Positions 56,491 to 64,000 of a stretch of DNA of 64,000 nucleotides are shown in pieces; the stretch's first letter is position 1; each line of letters begins with the position of its first letter. Under the pieces are notes generated by a model, which did no database searches, was not told the DNA's origin, and saw only the letters and a list, made by a program, of their open reading frames with translations. The translations under genes were made by a program, and so were the position numbers. Source of the DNA: an uncultured Pseudomonadota bacterium (GTDB taxonomy: Bacteria; Pseudomonadota; Alphaproteobacteria; RF32; CAG-239); NCBI GenBank assembly GCA_947054505.1, contig CAMRWU010000011.1:1-64000 (forward strand). Reading direction: 5' to 3'.

Positions 56491-57075
56491 ATGACACAAG
56501 GCGTTCGTTACCCGACTTTTGCATTCATCACCGGTGGTGCCGGCCAAGCCGATGATGGTATTCCGCCACAACCTTTTGAAACTTTTTGCTACGACTCAGC
56601 TCTTTTGCAAGCCCGAATTGAAAACTTCAACGTTGTTCCTTACACCTCCGTTCTTCCCAAAGAACTATACGGAAAAATTCTGCCGATTAACGACAAAATT
56701 GTCAGCCAATTCAAACACGGTGCCGTCTTGGAAGTCATTATGGCCGGTCATGGTGCCAGCCGCGATGAACATAAAGCGATTGCAACCGGTTTGGGCGTCT
56801 GCTGGGGTAAAGATAAAAACGGCGAACTCATCGGCGGTTGGGCTGCCGAATACGTCGAATTTTTCGATACACAAATTGATGATGAAATCGCCAAAGGCCA
56901 TGCAGAAATGTGGCTGAATAAATCACTCAACCACGAATTGTCAATCCGCGGTGTCGAAAAACACTCCGAATTCCAGATGTGGCACAACTATGTCAACATC
57001 ACTCAGCAGTTTGGCTACAGTCTGACAGCGATGGGCTTCCTCAACTTTGAACATGCCGATCCGGCACAAGCTTAA
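56491..57075 (+). CDS. pdaD: Pyruvoyl-dependent arginine decarboxylase
   Basis: This enzyme converts arginine to agmatine and CO2, consuming a proton. The 194-residue proenzyme contains [14 protein letters not shown] with Thr52-Ser53; the Chlamydia homologue AaxB self-cleaves at a Thr52-Ser53 bond to form the pyruvoyl group (established knowledge), and the numbering coincides exactly here. The catalytic Glu region is [13 protein letters not shown] start at 56491 (MTQGVRYP), with AAGGAG seven bases upstream. The next gene is an antiporter, so the two form an arginine/agmatine exchange module for acid resistance or arginine acquisition. Confidence 0.93.
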   Translation: MTQGVRYPTFAFITGGAGQADDGIPPQPFETFCYDSALLQARIENFNVVPYTSVLPKELYGKILPINDKIVSQFKHGAVLEVIMAGHGASRDEHKAIATGLGVCWGKDKNGELIGGWAAEYVEFFDTQIDDEIAKGHAEMWLNKSLNHELSIRGVEKHSEFQMWHNYVNITQQFGYSLTAMGFLNFEHADPAQA

Positions 57076-57093
57076 TTTTAAGAGGAAATCACA

Positions 57094-58581
57094 ATGGCAG
57101 ACAAAAACGTCAAAAACACCACTGCCGCGGGAAAAAACGCCAACCCTAACGGGCTTGGCATTTTTGCCTTGGCGGCGATTGTCGTCAGCTCCATGCTTGG
57201 CGGCGGCATCTACTCTCTCCCTCAAAATATGGCGGCCGGCGCTTCAGCCGGAGCTGTTTTGTTGGCATGGTTGATAACCGGTATTGGTATCTATTTTATC
57301 GCCAATACCTTCTCTATCCTCTCTCGCGCCAAACCGGAACTGACAACCGGCATATATTCTTACAGCCGAGCAGGCTTCGGTCCGTACACCGGTTTCACCA
57401 TCGGTTGGTCTTACTGGCTCTGTCAGGTATGCGGCAACGTCGGTTATGCCGTCATCACCATGGACTCTCTAAACTATTTTTTCCCGCCCTATTTTGCCGG
57501 CGGCAACAATCTGATTTCAATCATTGGCGGCTCTCTCATCATCTGGGGATTTAATTATCTTGTTCTCAAAGGCGTCCGTCAAGCCAGCATAATCAATTTA
57601 ATCGGCACCATCGTCAAAATCGTACCGTTGCTTTTGTTTATCTTAATTATGCTGTTTGTATTCAAATTTTCCAACTTTGACTTCAACTTTTGGGGTGAAA
57701 ACATTGCCACCAAATTCAAACTCGGCTCGTTAAGCACACAAATAAAAAGCACCATGCTTGTCACGCTCTGGTCTTTTATCGGTATTGAAGGTGCCGTGGT
57801 CATGTCAAACAAAGCCAAAAGTCCTGAAGTTATTGGAAAAGCCACTTTCTTAGGTTTCATTTCCTGCTTAATTATTTACATTCTTTTGTCATTATTGCCT
57901 TTCGGTTATATGACTCAGGAACAATTGGCCGTTGTTCCCAACCCCTCAACAGCAGGCATTCTTGAACCTATCGTCGGACGCTGGGGCGCTTGGATGATGA
58001 ACATCGGCTTATTGGTATCCGTCTTGACCAGCTGGTTGGCTTGGACGATGGTAACGGCACAAATTCCTCAAGCCGCGGCCACTGACGGAACATTTCCTAA
58101 AGCCTTTACTAAAGAAAACAAAGAAGGATCGCCTTCGGTTTCCCTGTGGGTAACCAGCATCGCCATGCAACTGTTCTTATTGTTGGTTTACTTCTCCAAC
58201 AACGCGTGGAACACCATGCTCAGCATTACCAGTGTTATGGTCTTGCCCGCTTATTTGGCTTCCTGCGCATATTTATGGAAACTCTGCATTGACGGCGAAT
58301 ATCCGAACAACTTGCTGACCAAACGTTCGAACGCATTGCTAACTGCTGTTTTCGGATCGATTTACGCTCTGTGGTTGATTTACGCTGCCGGTCTGAAATA
58401 CTTGATGTTGGCCGCGGTCATTATCGCTCTGGGCATTCCCGTCTATATCTGGGCAAGAAAAGAACACACCCCGCAGGCTTGCCCGTTCAACCGCGATGAA
58501 AAATGGTTTGCCGGCATATTAATTGCCGTTGCCATAGCCGCTGTTTATGGCTTTTCACACGGGTTGATTAACCTGAACTAG
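57094..58581 (+). CDS. Arginine/agmatine antiporter (APC superfamily, AaxC/AdiC/ArcD-like)
   Basis: This 495-residue inner-membrane protein has about 12 hydrophobic helices. The first holds the APC signature GLGIFALAAIVVSSMLGGGI with the GxG substrate-binding loop (about residues 20-45), and the sixth has LWSFIGIEGAVVMS, a pattern seen in AaxC/ArcD-type exchangers. It exchanges arginine for agmatine or another basic product. AGAGGAA precedes the ATG, 18 bases after the decarboxylase, so they are one operon. Lysine/cadaverine or arginine/ornithine exchange are alternatives, but the neighbour argues for agmatine. Confidence 0.92.
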   Translation: MADKNVKNTTAAGKNANPNGLGIFALAAIVVSSMLGGGIYSLPQNMAAGASAGAVLLAWLITGIGIYFIANTFSILSRAKPELTTGIYSYSRAGFGPYTGFTIGWSYWLCQVCGNVGYAVITMDSLNYFFPPYFAGGNNLISIIGGSLIIWGFNYLVLKGVRQASIINLIGTIVKIVPLLLFILIMLFVFKFSNFDFNFWGENIATKFKLGSLSTQIKSTMLVTLWSFIGIEGAVVMSNKAKSPEVIGKATFLGFISCLIIYILLSLLPFGYMTQEQLAVVPNPSTAGILEPIVGRWGAWMMNIGLLVSVLTSWLAWTMVTAQIPQAAATDGTFPKAFTKENKEGSPSVSLWVTSIAMQLFLLLVYFSNNAWNTMLSITSVMVLPAYLASCAYLWKLCIDGEYPNNLLTKRSNALLTAVFGSIYALWLIYAAGLKYLMLAAVIIALGIPVYIWARKEHTPQACPFNRDEKWFAGILIAVAIAAVYGFSHGLINLN

Positions 58582-58586
58582 CCACA

Positions 58587-58616
58587 AAAAAAGGCGCTGT
58601 CTTCAGCGCCTTTTTT
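58587..58616. terminator. Bidirectional terminator between the antiporter gene and hydE
   Basis: GGCGCTG (58593-58599) pairs with CAGCGCC (58604-58610) around TCTT, flanked by six A and six T. The hydE stop codon lies in the hairpin. Confidence 0.92.
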
Positions 58617-59592
58617 GATGCCCGCCGTATCCCTCACCGATAGTGCGACCGATGCTCATAATTTTCATCCCGATACAACTGCGACAATGCACCGGTGTGT
58701 CATTAACGCAAATTTTTCCCGGATAAAGTTCATATAACCGGCGATACTCCCCCTCTGTCACATTAGGCATCACAACATTCGCACCTCCCTGCAAAGCCAT
58801 CAAACGACCCTGAGGATGCAGACTTTCCATCGCCGTTGTCGCCGGAATATTAATATCCGGCATCAAAAGACGCATCACCGCCATTGTTCTGAGTGCCAAA
58901 TGCAACATACCGCCTTTTTCATGAGCCAGCGGTGTCTCCGGATGCGGAATAAAAGGTCCGATACCAGCCATATCAACATCCAAGTCCCGCAAAAACAACA
59001 AATCATCGGCAATCGATTCGATTGTTTGCTCCGGCAACCCGACCATAATTCCCGACCCCAGCTCATAACCAAGCTCCCTAATCATCAGCAAGCACTCATA
59101 TCGTTGTTGCCAACTCATATTGGGATCAAGCTTATGATACAAATCTTTATCGGTGGTTTCTATCCGCATCAAATAGCGATCGGCTCCCGCCTCGCGAAAT
59201 GACTTATAGTCTTCATAACTCCGCTCGCCAATACTCAATGTTACCGCCACGTCAAACTTTTTAATGGCCTCAATAATATGACACATCCGCTCTGCCGTAT
59301 AAAACATATCCTCACCGGATTGCAACACGACGGTTTTGAATCCCATATCCGCAGCCTTGCGAGCGGTTTCAATCAGTTCTTCTGGTTGCATATGATAACG
59401 AGCAACCTTGCGGTTTCCCCGCCTGATACCACAATACAGACAATTGTTTCGGCAAATGTTGGAAAACTCTATCAACCCGCGCAAATGCACAGCATCACCG
59501 ACATTTTGCCGTCGTACCTCATCAGCACGCTTCAATAAGTCTGCCTCATTTTCCTCATCTGCCAACAGACGGACAATCTCATCCTTTTGCAT
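58603..59592 (-). CDS. hydE: [FeFe]-hydrogenase H-cluster radical SAM maturase HydE
   Basis: HydE is a radical SAM enzyme that helps build the diiron subcluster of [FeFe]-hydrogenase. The protein has IEFSNICRNNCLYCGIRRGN with the CxxxCxxC cluster ligands, VVLQSGEDMFY, GSGIMVGLPEQTIES, GIGPFIPHPETPLA, PATTAMESLHPQGR and YPGKICVNDT, all strongly HydE-like. PylB and BioB are less similar relatives. I place the start at 59592, just beyond the mnmA stop, with GGAAAG upstream; a 348-residue version starting inside mnmA is less likely. HydF, HydG and the hydrogenase itself are not in the window. Confidence 0.9.
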   Translation of the reverse strand: MQKDEIVRLLADEENEADLLKRADEVRRQNVGDAVHLRGLIEFSNICRNNCLYCGIRRGNRKVARYHMQPEELIETARKAADMGFKTVVLQSGEDMFYTAERMCHIIEAIKKFDVAVTLSIGERSYEDYKSFREAGADRYLMRIETTDKDLYHKLDPNMSWQQRYECLLMIRELGYELGSGIMVGLPEQTIESIADDLLFLRDLDVDMAGIGPFIPHPETPLAHEKGGMLHLALRTMAVMRLLMPDINIPATTAMESLHPQGRLMALQGGANVVMPNVTEGEYRRLYELYPGKICVNDTPVHCRSCIGMKIMSIGRTIGEGYGGHQKRR

Positions 59593-59593
59593 T

Positions 59594-60676
59594 TTACTTT
59601 CCGGTCTTCTCAATGATGCCGCCGCCAAGAACAAACCCGTCTCCGTCATAAAAAACGGCTGATTGCCCGCGGGCTACTGCCTTTTGTTTTTCCCGAAAAA
59701 CAACTTCCGTTGTTCCGTCTGATAACGGAACGACCTCTGCCGCCACCGGTTTCTGAGAAGAGCGCAATTTAACAAAAACATCCGTTGGTTCTTCAAACGG
59801 AGCCGACGACAGCCACGTCATCTGTCCGGCAATCAGAACCTCTTTATAACAATCTTCGTCAAACCCCAAAACCACTTGATTACTCTCAGGAATAATCTCC
59901 GTCACATACAATGGTCGTTCGGCGCTGATACCCAAGCCTTTGCGCTGACCGATGGTATAGTTCCAAATACCTTTGTGTTGCCCCAAAATCTTACCGTCTT
60001 TGTTCACAAAATCCCCCGGTTGCGGAGCTGTCTGTAAAATATCATTCACATCGCCGGAATAAAAATCCTGACTGTCCGGTTTTTCACTCATTTTCAAACC
60101 ATAACGACGAGCGGCATCACGCACTTGTTCTTTCGTATAATCCCCCAAGGGCATCATTATCCGTGCCAACTGCTCCTGTTGCAGACGATAAATAAAATAC
60201 GTTTGGTCTTTATGCTCATCAATCGCACGACGCAACTGATAACGTCCTGCTTGCTCATTATATGACAAGCGCGCATAATGTCCGGTGGCAAACTTGTCAA
60301 AATCAACCCCCGCCTCTTGCGCCCCTCTAGGCAAAGCCTCAAATTTAATGGATGCATTACACATCACGCAAGGATTAGGTGTCCTTCCGGCCATATATTC
60401 CTGTTTAAAATTACTCAAAACCAACTGTTGATACTGTTTGGTACAATCTATCACATGATACGGAATATCCAACTGCTTGCACAAAGCTCGGGCTTCTTCA
60501 ATATCCTGTTCTTCATGCGGAGAAAAACAAGCATCCTTCTGTGCCAAAATATTGTAATGCTGTCCTTTGTCCCAAATCGACATTGTGGCGCCGATAACCT
60601 CATGGCCGGCTTCTTTTAACAAGCAGGCCGTTACGGAGGAATCAACCCCCCCGCTTAATCCGACTAATATTTTCAT
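59594..60676 (-). CDS. mnmA: tRNA-specific 2-thiouridylase MnmA, atypical cysteine pattern
   Basis: MnmA thiolates U34 in tRNAs for Lys, Glu and Gln. The 360-residue protein has the PP-loop GLSGGVDSSV, TGHYARL, and IGQRKGLGI. The first catalytic Cys region is NPCVMCN (Cys103, Cys106) where E. coli has NPDVLCN, and the segment that carries the second catalytic Cys in E. coli (Cys199 in STGICF) reads PDSQDFYSGD, with Tyr206 in the Cys position. Extra Cys at 50, 66 and 78 are present (DACFSPHEEQDI). The pattern resembles MnmA homologues I associate with anaerobes. GAGG precedes the ATG at 60676. hydE follows directly. Confidence 0.9.
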   Translation of the reverse strand: MKILVGLSGGVDSSVTACLLKEAGHEVIGATMSIWDKGQHYNILAQKDACFSPHEEQDIEEARALCKQLDIPYHVIDCTKQYQQLVLSNFKQEYMAGRTPNPCVMCNASIKFEALPRGAQEAGVDFDKFATGHYARLSYNEQAGRYQLRRAIDEHKDQTYFIYRLQQEQLARIMMPLGDYTKEQVRDAARRYGLKMSEKPDSQDFYSGDVNDILQTAPQPGDFVNKDGKILGQHKGIWNYTIGQRKGLGISAERPLYVTEIIPESNQVVLGFDEDCYKEVLIAGQMTWLSSAPFEEPTDVFVKLRSSQKPVAAEVVPLSDGTTEVVFREKQKAVARGQSAVFYDGDGFVLGGGIIEKTGK

Positions 60677-60863
60677 CAATTTCCTCTGTGTGAAAGTTAT
60701 TCTTCACCAAAGAAATATAAAAATTCAAAGTTTTTACTTTCTTTGACGGCGGAAGTATAGGCCATAAAATTCCGTTTATCAACAAGCATTTACATCCCTC
60801 TTGTAAAAAACGACTTCAAGAATAGACTGAGCATGTCTTTTTAACTTACATACAGAGGCTGTC

Positions 60864-61739
60864 ATGAAGCGTTTTGGCTTATTTTTTCTTTTTTCGATTT
60901 TAACCGCTTTCCCTGTTTGGGCACAAGAAGCAGAAGATGAGTTTGTCAATGAAACCCCCTCGGTCTGGAAAGCCAACTTCCGTCGTGTTGCCTTGGAAAT
61001 GTCCTCCACACAAGTATCCAATGCCGAACAATATCAGGATTCCCCAAGTTCCAAATTAAGTGCCGACAGCCAAACGGTTTTCAAAGGCGTTTTCGACTTC
61101 AGCTTGGAAAACGAACAACTGGATGCACAATGGAACAACAGCCTGTTTATGGAATACGGCAAAACCAAACTGAAAGAAGCCGATGGTACCAAAACCACCA
61201 ACGAAAATGCCGATAAAATTTTGCTCAGCACCGACTATGCCCGAAAAGTATGGCGTTATGAAGAAGCCGATGTCGGTCCGTTCGTCAACCTTGGCTATCA
61301 AACCGAATTTACCGCAAATAATGATTCACCACGCACACAAATTATCCGCGGCAAAGGCGGTATCAAACTCTTCAACGGCGTCTACATCAAAGAACTCTAT
61401 GCCGCCATCGTTGAAGAATTGGATTTAACGTACAGCAAAAGCGATACCAAAACCGCTTACGAAATCGGTATCCGTTCGGAATACCCGTTGCGTGACGGCG
61501 TAAAATTTCAATTAGACGGCTACTTCCGTGATTATGTCTATTACAGCCGCTATGTCGGTACCGATTTCAGATACGAATTTGACATCACCGGCCGCATGGA
61601 TGTCAAAATTACCGACACCCTCAGTCTGGCCCCCTACATCAACTACTATCAAGCTCAGGACCGCCAAACACCCGTCAAAGGCAGTAACTTTATCATCGGT
61701 GTTGCCTTAAGCTTCTCTAACATCTTTGATCTTAACTAA
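60864..61739 (+). CDS. Outer-membrane beta-barrel protein of unknown function
   Basis: This 291-residue protein has a signal peptide (residues 1-20, VWAQ) and an alternating hydrophobic/polar strand pattern throughout the mature part (VGPFVNLGYQTEFTANN, FQLDGYFRDYVYYSRYVGTD, LAPYINYYQAQ), typical of an outer-membrane barrel of about 10-14 strands. The last strand ends SFSNIFDLN. GAGG lies five bases before the ATG. A DUF481/DUF3078-like barrel is possible, but I cannot confirm a family. Confidence 0.8.
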   Translation: MKRFGLFFLFSILTAFPVWAQEAEDEFVNETPSVWKANFRRVALEMSSTQVSNAEQYQDSPSSKLSADSQTVFKGVFDFSLENEQLDAQWNNSLFMEYGKTKLKEADGTKTTNENADKILLSTDYARKVWRYEEADVGPFVNLGYQTEFTANNDSPRTQIIRGKGGIKLFNGVYIKELYAAIVEELDLTYSKSDTKTAYEIGIRSEYPLRDGVKFQLDGYFRDYVYYSRYVGTDFRYEFDITGRMDVKITDTLSLAPYINYYQAQDRQTPVKGSNFIIGVALSFSNIFDLN

Positions 61740-61750
61740 AGGATATCGCA

Positions 61751-62110
61751 ATGAGTATTTTATTTCTGGAGTATCCCAAATGCTCAACCTGCCAAAAAGC
61801 AAAAAAATGGCTTGATGACAACCATATAGCCTACACGGCTCGTCACATTGTTGAACAAAACCCGACTGCCGAAGAACTGCATGAGTGGCAATTGCGCAGC
61901 GGCATGCCTCTCAAATCATTCTTCAACACCAGCGGTATGCTTTACCGCCAACTTGATATCAAAAACAAACTTCCGCAAATGAGTGAAGCTGAACAATTGG
62001 CGCTTTTAGCCTCCAACGGCATGCTTGTTAAACGTCCGTTGCTGATCGGCAAAGATTTTGCCATCTCCGGATTTAAAGCAGAAAAATGGCTGTCCGCACT
62101 AAAAAAATAA
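61751..62110 (+). CDS. ArsC/Spx-family thioredoxin-fold protein
   Basis: This 119-residue protein has LEYPKCSTCQKAKKWL with a CxxC (Cys10, Cys13), KSFFNTSG and KRPLLIGKD, the signature of the ArsC/Spx/YffB superfamily. It lacks obvious arsenic-resistance neighbours, so arsenate reduction is unproven; Spx-like regulation or YffB-like reductase function are alternatives. AAGGA lies eight bases before the ATG, 11 bases after the outer-membrane barrel gene, so they may be co-transcribed. Confidence 0.87.
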   Translation: MSILFLEYPKCSTCQKAKKWLDDNHIAYTARHIVEQNPTAEELHEWQLRSGMPLKSFFNTSGMLYRQLDIKNKLPQMSEAEQLALLASNGMLVKRPLLIGKDFAISGFKAEKWLSALKK

Positions 62111-62222
62111 CTGACTTTTTTATACACAAAAATAAGCAATCCCCAACTAAAGTATTGCTTATTTTTTTGGGGTTTAATACTATATTCAAGATGTTTTATT
62201 CCTCACACAAAGGAGATATTTT

Positions 62223-62573
62223 ATGAAAAAGATTCAATTGCTTTCTTTACTCGCCGCTGGCACAGTTTTAGCCAGTTCCGCAGCTTTTGCCGCTTTTAAC
62301 GGTCCCTCTGGTGCCAAAAAAGCCAGTGTTGCCGAAGCCAAAGGAATGGCTGACGACACTGCCGTTGTTCTGCAAGGTAACATTACCCAAAATCTGGGTG
62401 GTGAAAAATACGTTTTCACAGACGGTAAAGACACCGTCACCGTTGAAATTGACGATGAAGATTGGAGAGGTCTGAACGTTGGGCCGGAAGATGTCGTCGT
62501 CATCACCGGTGAAGTCGACAAAGACTGGACCACAGTTGAAATCGACGTCGACGAAATCGTTTTAGCAAAATAA
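62223..62573 (+). CDS. YgiW/YdeI-family periplasmic OB-fold stress protein
   Basis: This 116-residue protein has a signal peptide (residues 1-23, AFA-AF) and the BOF motif FNGPSG, followed by an OB-fold (VVLQGNITQNLGGEKYVFTD, VTVEIDDEDW, VVVITGEVDK). Members are linked to cationic-peptide and oxidative stress tolerance in other bacteria. AAGGAG precedes the ATG, and a strong terminator follows, so it is a single-gene unit. Confidence 0.92.
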   Translation: MKKIQLLSLLAAGTVLASSAAFAAFNGPSGAKKASVAEAKGMADDTAVVLQGNITQNLGGEKYVFTDGKDTVTVEIDDEDWRGLNVGPEDVVVITGEVDKDWTTVEIDVDEIVLAK

Positions 62574-62586
62574 TTAAACGATGCAC

Positions 62587-62615
62587 GGGTGTCCGTTTTG
62601 CCGGACACCCTTTTT
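62587..62615 (+). terminator. Terminator of the YgiW-like gene
   Basis: GGGTGTCCG (62587-62595) pairs with CGGACACCC (62602-62610) around a six-base loop, then TTTTT. Confidence 0.93.
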
Positions 62616-62636
62616 GTATCTTGCTAAGAAGGAAAT

Positions 62637-63236
62637 ATGTCTGATTTTGAACAGCTCATCGCCAAGCGCCGCTCGATTTACAATCTCGGCACCAATGTTG
62701 ACCTGTCTCCGGCAGAAATAGAAACATTAATTAAATCTGCCGTCAAACACTGTCCGACCCCGTTCAATTCGCAGTCTGGACGTATAGCCCTCCTCTTCGG
62801 ACAAGCCAGTCAAAAACTTTGGAACATCACAGAACAACAACTGCAAAAAATTACACCACCGGAAAAATTTTCTGCCACTCAGACAAAAATAGCTTCTTTT
62901 GCCGCTGGTATGGGAACGGTCTTGTTTTTCATAGATGATGATGTCACAAAAAATTTGCAAAACAAATTTCCTCTCTATGCCGAACAATTCGCCGTTTGGG
63001 CAGAACAAGCTCAGGGCATGTTGCAATACATTGTCTGGACATTACTGGCCGAACATCACATCGGTGCCTCTCTGCAACATTACAATCCCTTGATTGACGC
63101 AGATGTCCGCCACTCATTCGACACTCCTCAAAGTTGGCGTTTGACGGCACAAATGCCTTTCGGCTCGATTGAGCTTCCCGCAGATGACAAATCGTCCCTA
63201 CCTTTGGAACAACGTATCAAAATATTTTCCAACTAA
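62637..63236 (+). CDS. Nitroreductase-family protein
   Basis: This 199-residue protein resembles FMN-dependent NAD(P)H nitroreductases of the HBN1/YdgI kind. It has LIAKRRSIYNLG at the start (FMN-phosphate Arg-rich loop), CPTPFNSQSGRIALLFG, and a long helical middle (QAQGMLQYIVWTLLAEHHIGASLQH) with the family's GASLQHYNPLID signature. Substrate unknown. AAGAAGGA precedes the ATG, soon after the YgiW terminator. Confidence 0.88.
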   Translation: MSDFEQLIAKRRSIYNLGTNVDLSPAEIETLIKSAVKHCPTPFNSQSGRIALLFGQASQKLWNITEQQLQKITPPEKFSATQTKIASFAAGMGTVLFFIDDDVTKNLQNKFPLYAEQFAVWAEQAQGMLQYIVWTLLAEHHIGASLQHYNPLIDADVRHSFDTPQSWRLTAQMPFGSIELPADDKSSLPLEQRIKIFSN

Positions 63237-63245
63237 CCTGTCTAC

Positions 63246-63318
63246 AAATCCTCTTTCCGCTTGCTTTTTGCTGAACAAATTCAGATAATGACCACGGTAA
63301 ATAACACAAAGAGGATTT
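63246..63318 (+). promoter_or_regulatory. terC leader with a ribosome-binding-site-sequestering inverted repeat
   Basis: AAATCCTCTTT (63246-63256) is perfectly complementary over 11 bp to AAAGAGGATTT (63308-63318), which contains the Shine-Dalgarno AGAGGA of the next gene. An inner hairpin CTGAA/TTCAG (63271-63284) lies between. Folding would block translation. The E. coli homologue alx is controlled by an RNA switch (established knowledge), but no yybP-ykoY sequence core is seen here. Confidence 0.55.
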
Positions 63319-63322
63319 AGAT

Positions 63323-64000
63323 ATGGAAGCTTTATTGAACCAACCGCACTTTATCATGTCTGCACCATGGATGTGGACAACATTCGGCATACTCGTTTTG
63401 GTATTACTCTATCTTGACCTTTTTGTCTTTCATCGCCATGCCTCCGAGCCCAAAATCGGCGAAACCTTGGCCGCTTGCATTTTCTATATTGCCATTGCCT
63501 TAATCTTTGGTTTGTTTGTGATTTATGAACGAGGTATGGAAACCGGAATGCTTTACTACACCGGTTTTTTGGTTGAAAAAAGCTTATCGCTGGACAATAT
63601 CTTTATTATTTCCGTTATCTTCTGCAGTCTGGGAATTGAGCGCAAATACCAACACCGTGTTTTATTCTGGGGTATCTTAGGCGCCATCATCATGCGCGGT
63701 GTGCTCATCGGAGTTGGAGAAGTCCTGATTGCCAACTTCCATTGGGTATTATATGTGTTCTCTGCCTTCCTGATTTATACCGGCATCAAAATGTCTCTCC
63801 ACAACGACGAAGAAGAAAACGATATCAGGGACAGAAAATTATACGCCTTAATCAGCAAATATTTTCATGTGACGCATGAAATTCGCGGTGAACATTTCTT
63901 TGTCAAAGAAAACGGCAAACATTACATCACCCCCTTGTTTTTTGCCCTGCTGATTATCGAAATTATGGATGTCATTTTCGCTCTCGACAGCATCCCTGCC
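63323..64000 (+). CDS. TerC/Alx-family integral membrane protein, cut by the window end
   Basis: The first 226 codons of a TerC-family gene. The protein has several membrane helices (TFGILVLVLLYLDLFVFHRH, ACIFYIAIALIFGLFVIYE, GILGAIIMRGVLIGVGEVLI), the family's GFLVEKSLSLDNIFII acidic motif (about residues 80-95) and IIEIMDVIFALDSIPA at the cut end. Homologues export manganese or are linked to metal insertion in secreted proteins and alkaline stress. AGAGGA lies before the ATG and is covered by the leader inverted repeat. The stop codon is beyond 64000. Confidence 0.93.
   Translation, partial: MEALLNQPHFIMSAPWMWTTFGILVLVLLYLDLFVFHRHASEPKIGETLAACIFYIAIALIFGLFVIYERGMETGMLYYTGFLVEKSLSLDNIFIISVIFCSLGIERKYQHRVLFWGILGAIIMRGVLIGVGEVLIANFHWVLYVFSAFLIYTGIKMSLHNDEEENDIRDRKLYALISKYFHVTHEIRGEHFFVKENGKHYITPLFFALLIIEIMDVIFALDSIPA

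Noticed and set aside
61751-62110. Arsenate reductase with an arsenic resistance operon
   Set aside because: Only the thioredoxin-like fold is supported; no arsR, arsB or acr3 gene is adjacent.

Overview
The window reads as a chromosomal segment of a moderately AT-rich alphaproteobacterium. Gene order supports this: an F1-only atpHAGDC operon beside priA, xerC divergent from priA, rnr followed by an S41 protease and rpmG, xthA divergent from a dgt / SPOR / nagZ block, rpiB-glyA, and murF-nrdR-nusB-def-fmt. A [FeFe]-hydrogenase maturase (HydE), a pyruvoyl arginine decarboxylase with its antiporter, and an MnmA with a cysteine pattern unlike the usual proteobacterial one point to an anaerobic or microaerobic, probably host-associated life. 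The lifestyle is inference; no rRNA is present to fix the taxon.

Layout. 1-3.2 kb: a split MacB-type ABC exporter with a MacA-type adaptor. 3.4-4.5 kb: two unknown genes, each closed by a strong terminator. 4.5-8.3 kb: murF-nrdR-nusB-def-fmt. 8.4-10.5 kb: a 700-residue secreted cysteine-rich repeat protein with a near-consensus promoter. 10.7-15.7 kb: F1 ATP synthase. 15.9-23.5 kb: priA, xerC, rpmG, S41 protease, rnr, xthA. 23.5-29.2 kb: dgt, SPOR protein, nagZ, two small unknown genes, glyA, rpiB. 29.3-29.5 kb: tRNA-Cys and tRNA-Asn. 29.6-33.4 kb: a MIF/tautomerase homologue, an unknown gene and gyrA. 33.4-37.7 kb: the least conventional part, with two structured RNA candidates, a lipoprotein, a possible 259-bp MITE, ssb, a periplasmic binding protein, a tiny independent transcript and an orphan protein. 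37.8-42 kb: uvrA and an unknown helical protein. 42.1-46.5 kb: FadL-like porin, TetR regulator and Aas, which look like a lipid uptake and re-acylation group. 46.5-50.1 kb: a 1182-residue unknown protein with 93-bp tandem repeats. 50.3-52 kb: rpsU, DUF465 protein, pfkA. 52-56.3 kb: AcrAB-type RND pump. 56.5-58.6 kb: arginine decarboxylase plus antiporter. 58.6-60.7 kb: mnmA-hydE. 60.9-64 kb: outer-membrane barrel, ArsC/Spx-like protein, YgiW-like protein, nitroreductase and a TerC/Alx protein cut by the window end.

No insertion sequence, prophage or CRISPR array was seen. The best candidates for undescribed biology are the multibranched RNA at 34029-34212, whose closing helix shares bases with a terminator; the preceding 325-nt RNA; the cysteine-rich and 1182-residue proteins; the mnmA-hydE pair; and the terC leader, whose inverted repeat covers the ribosome binding site.
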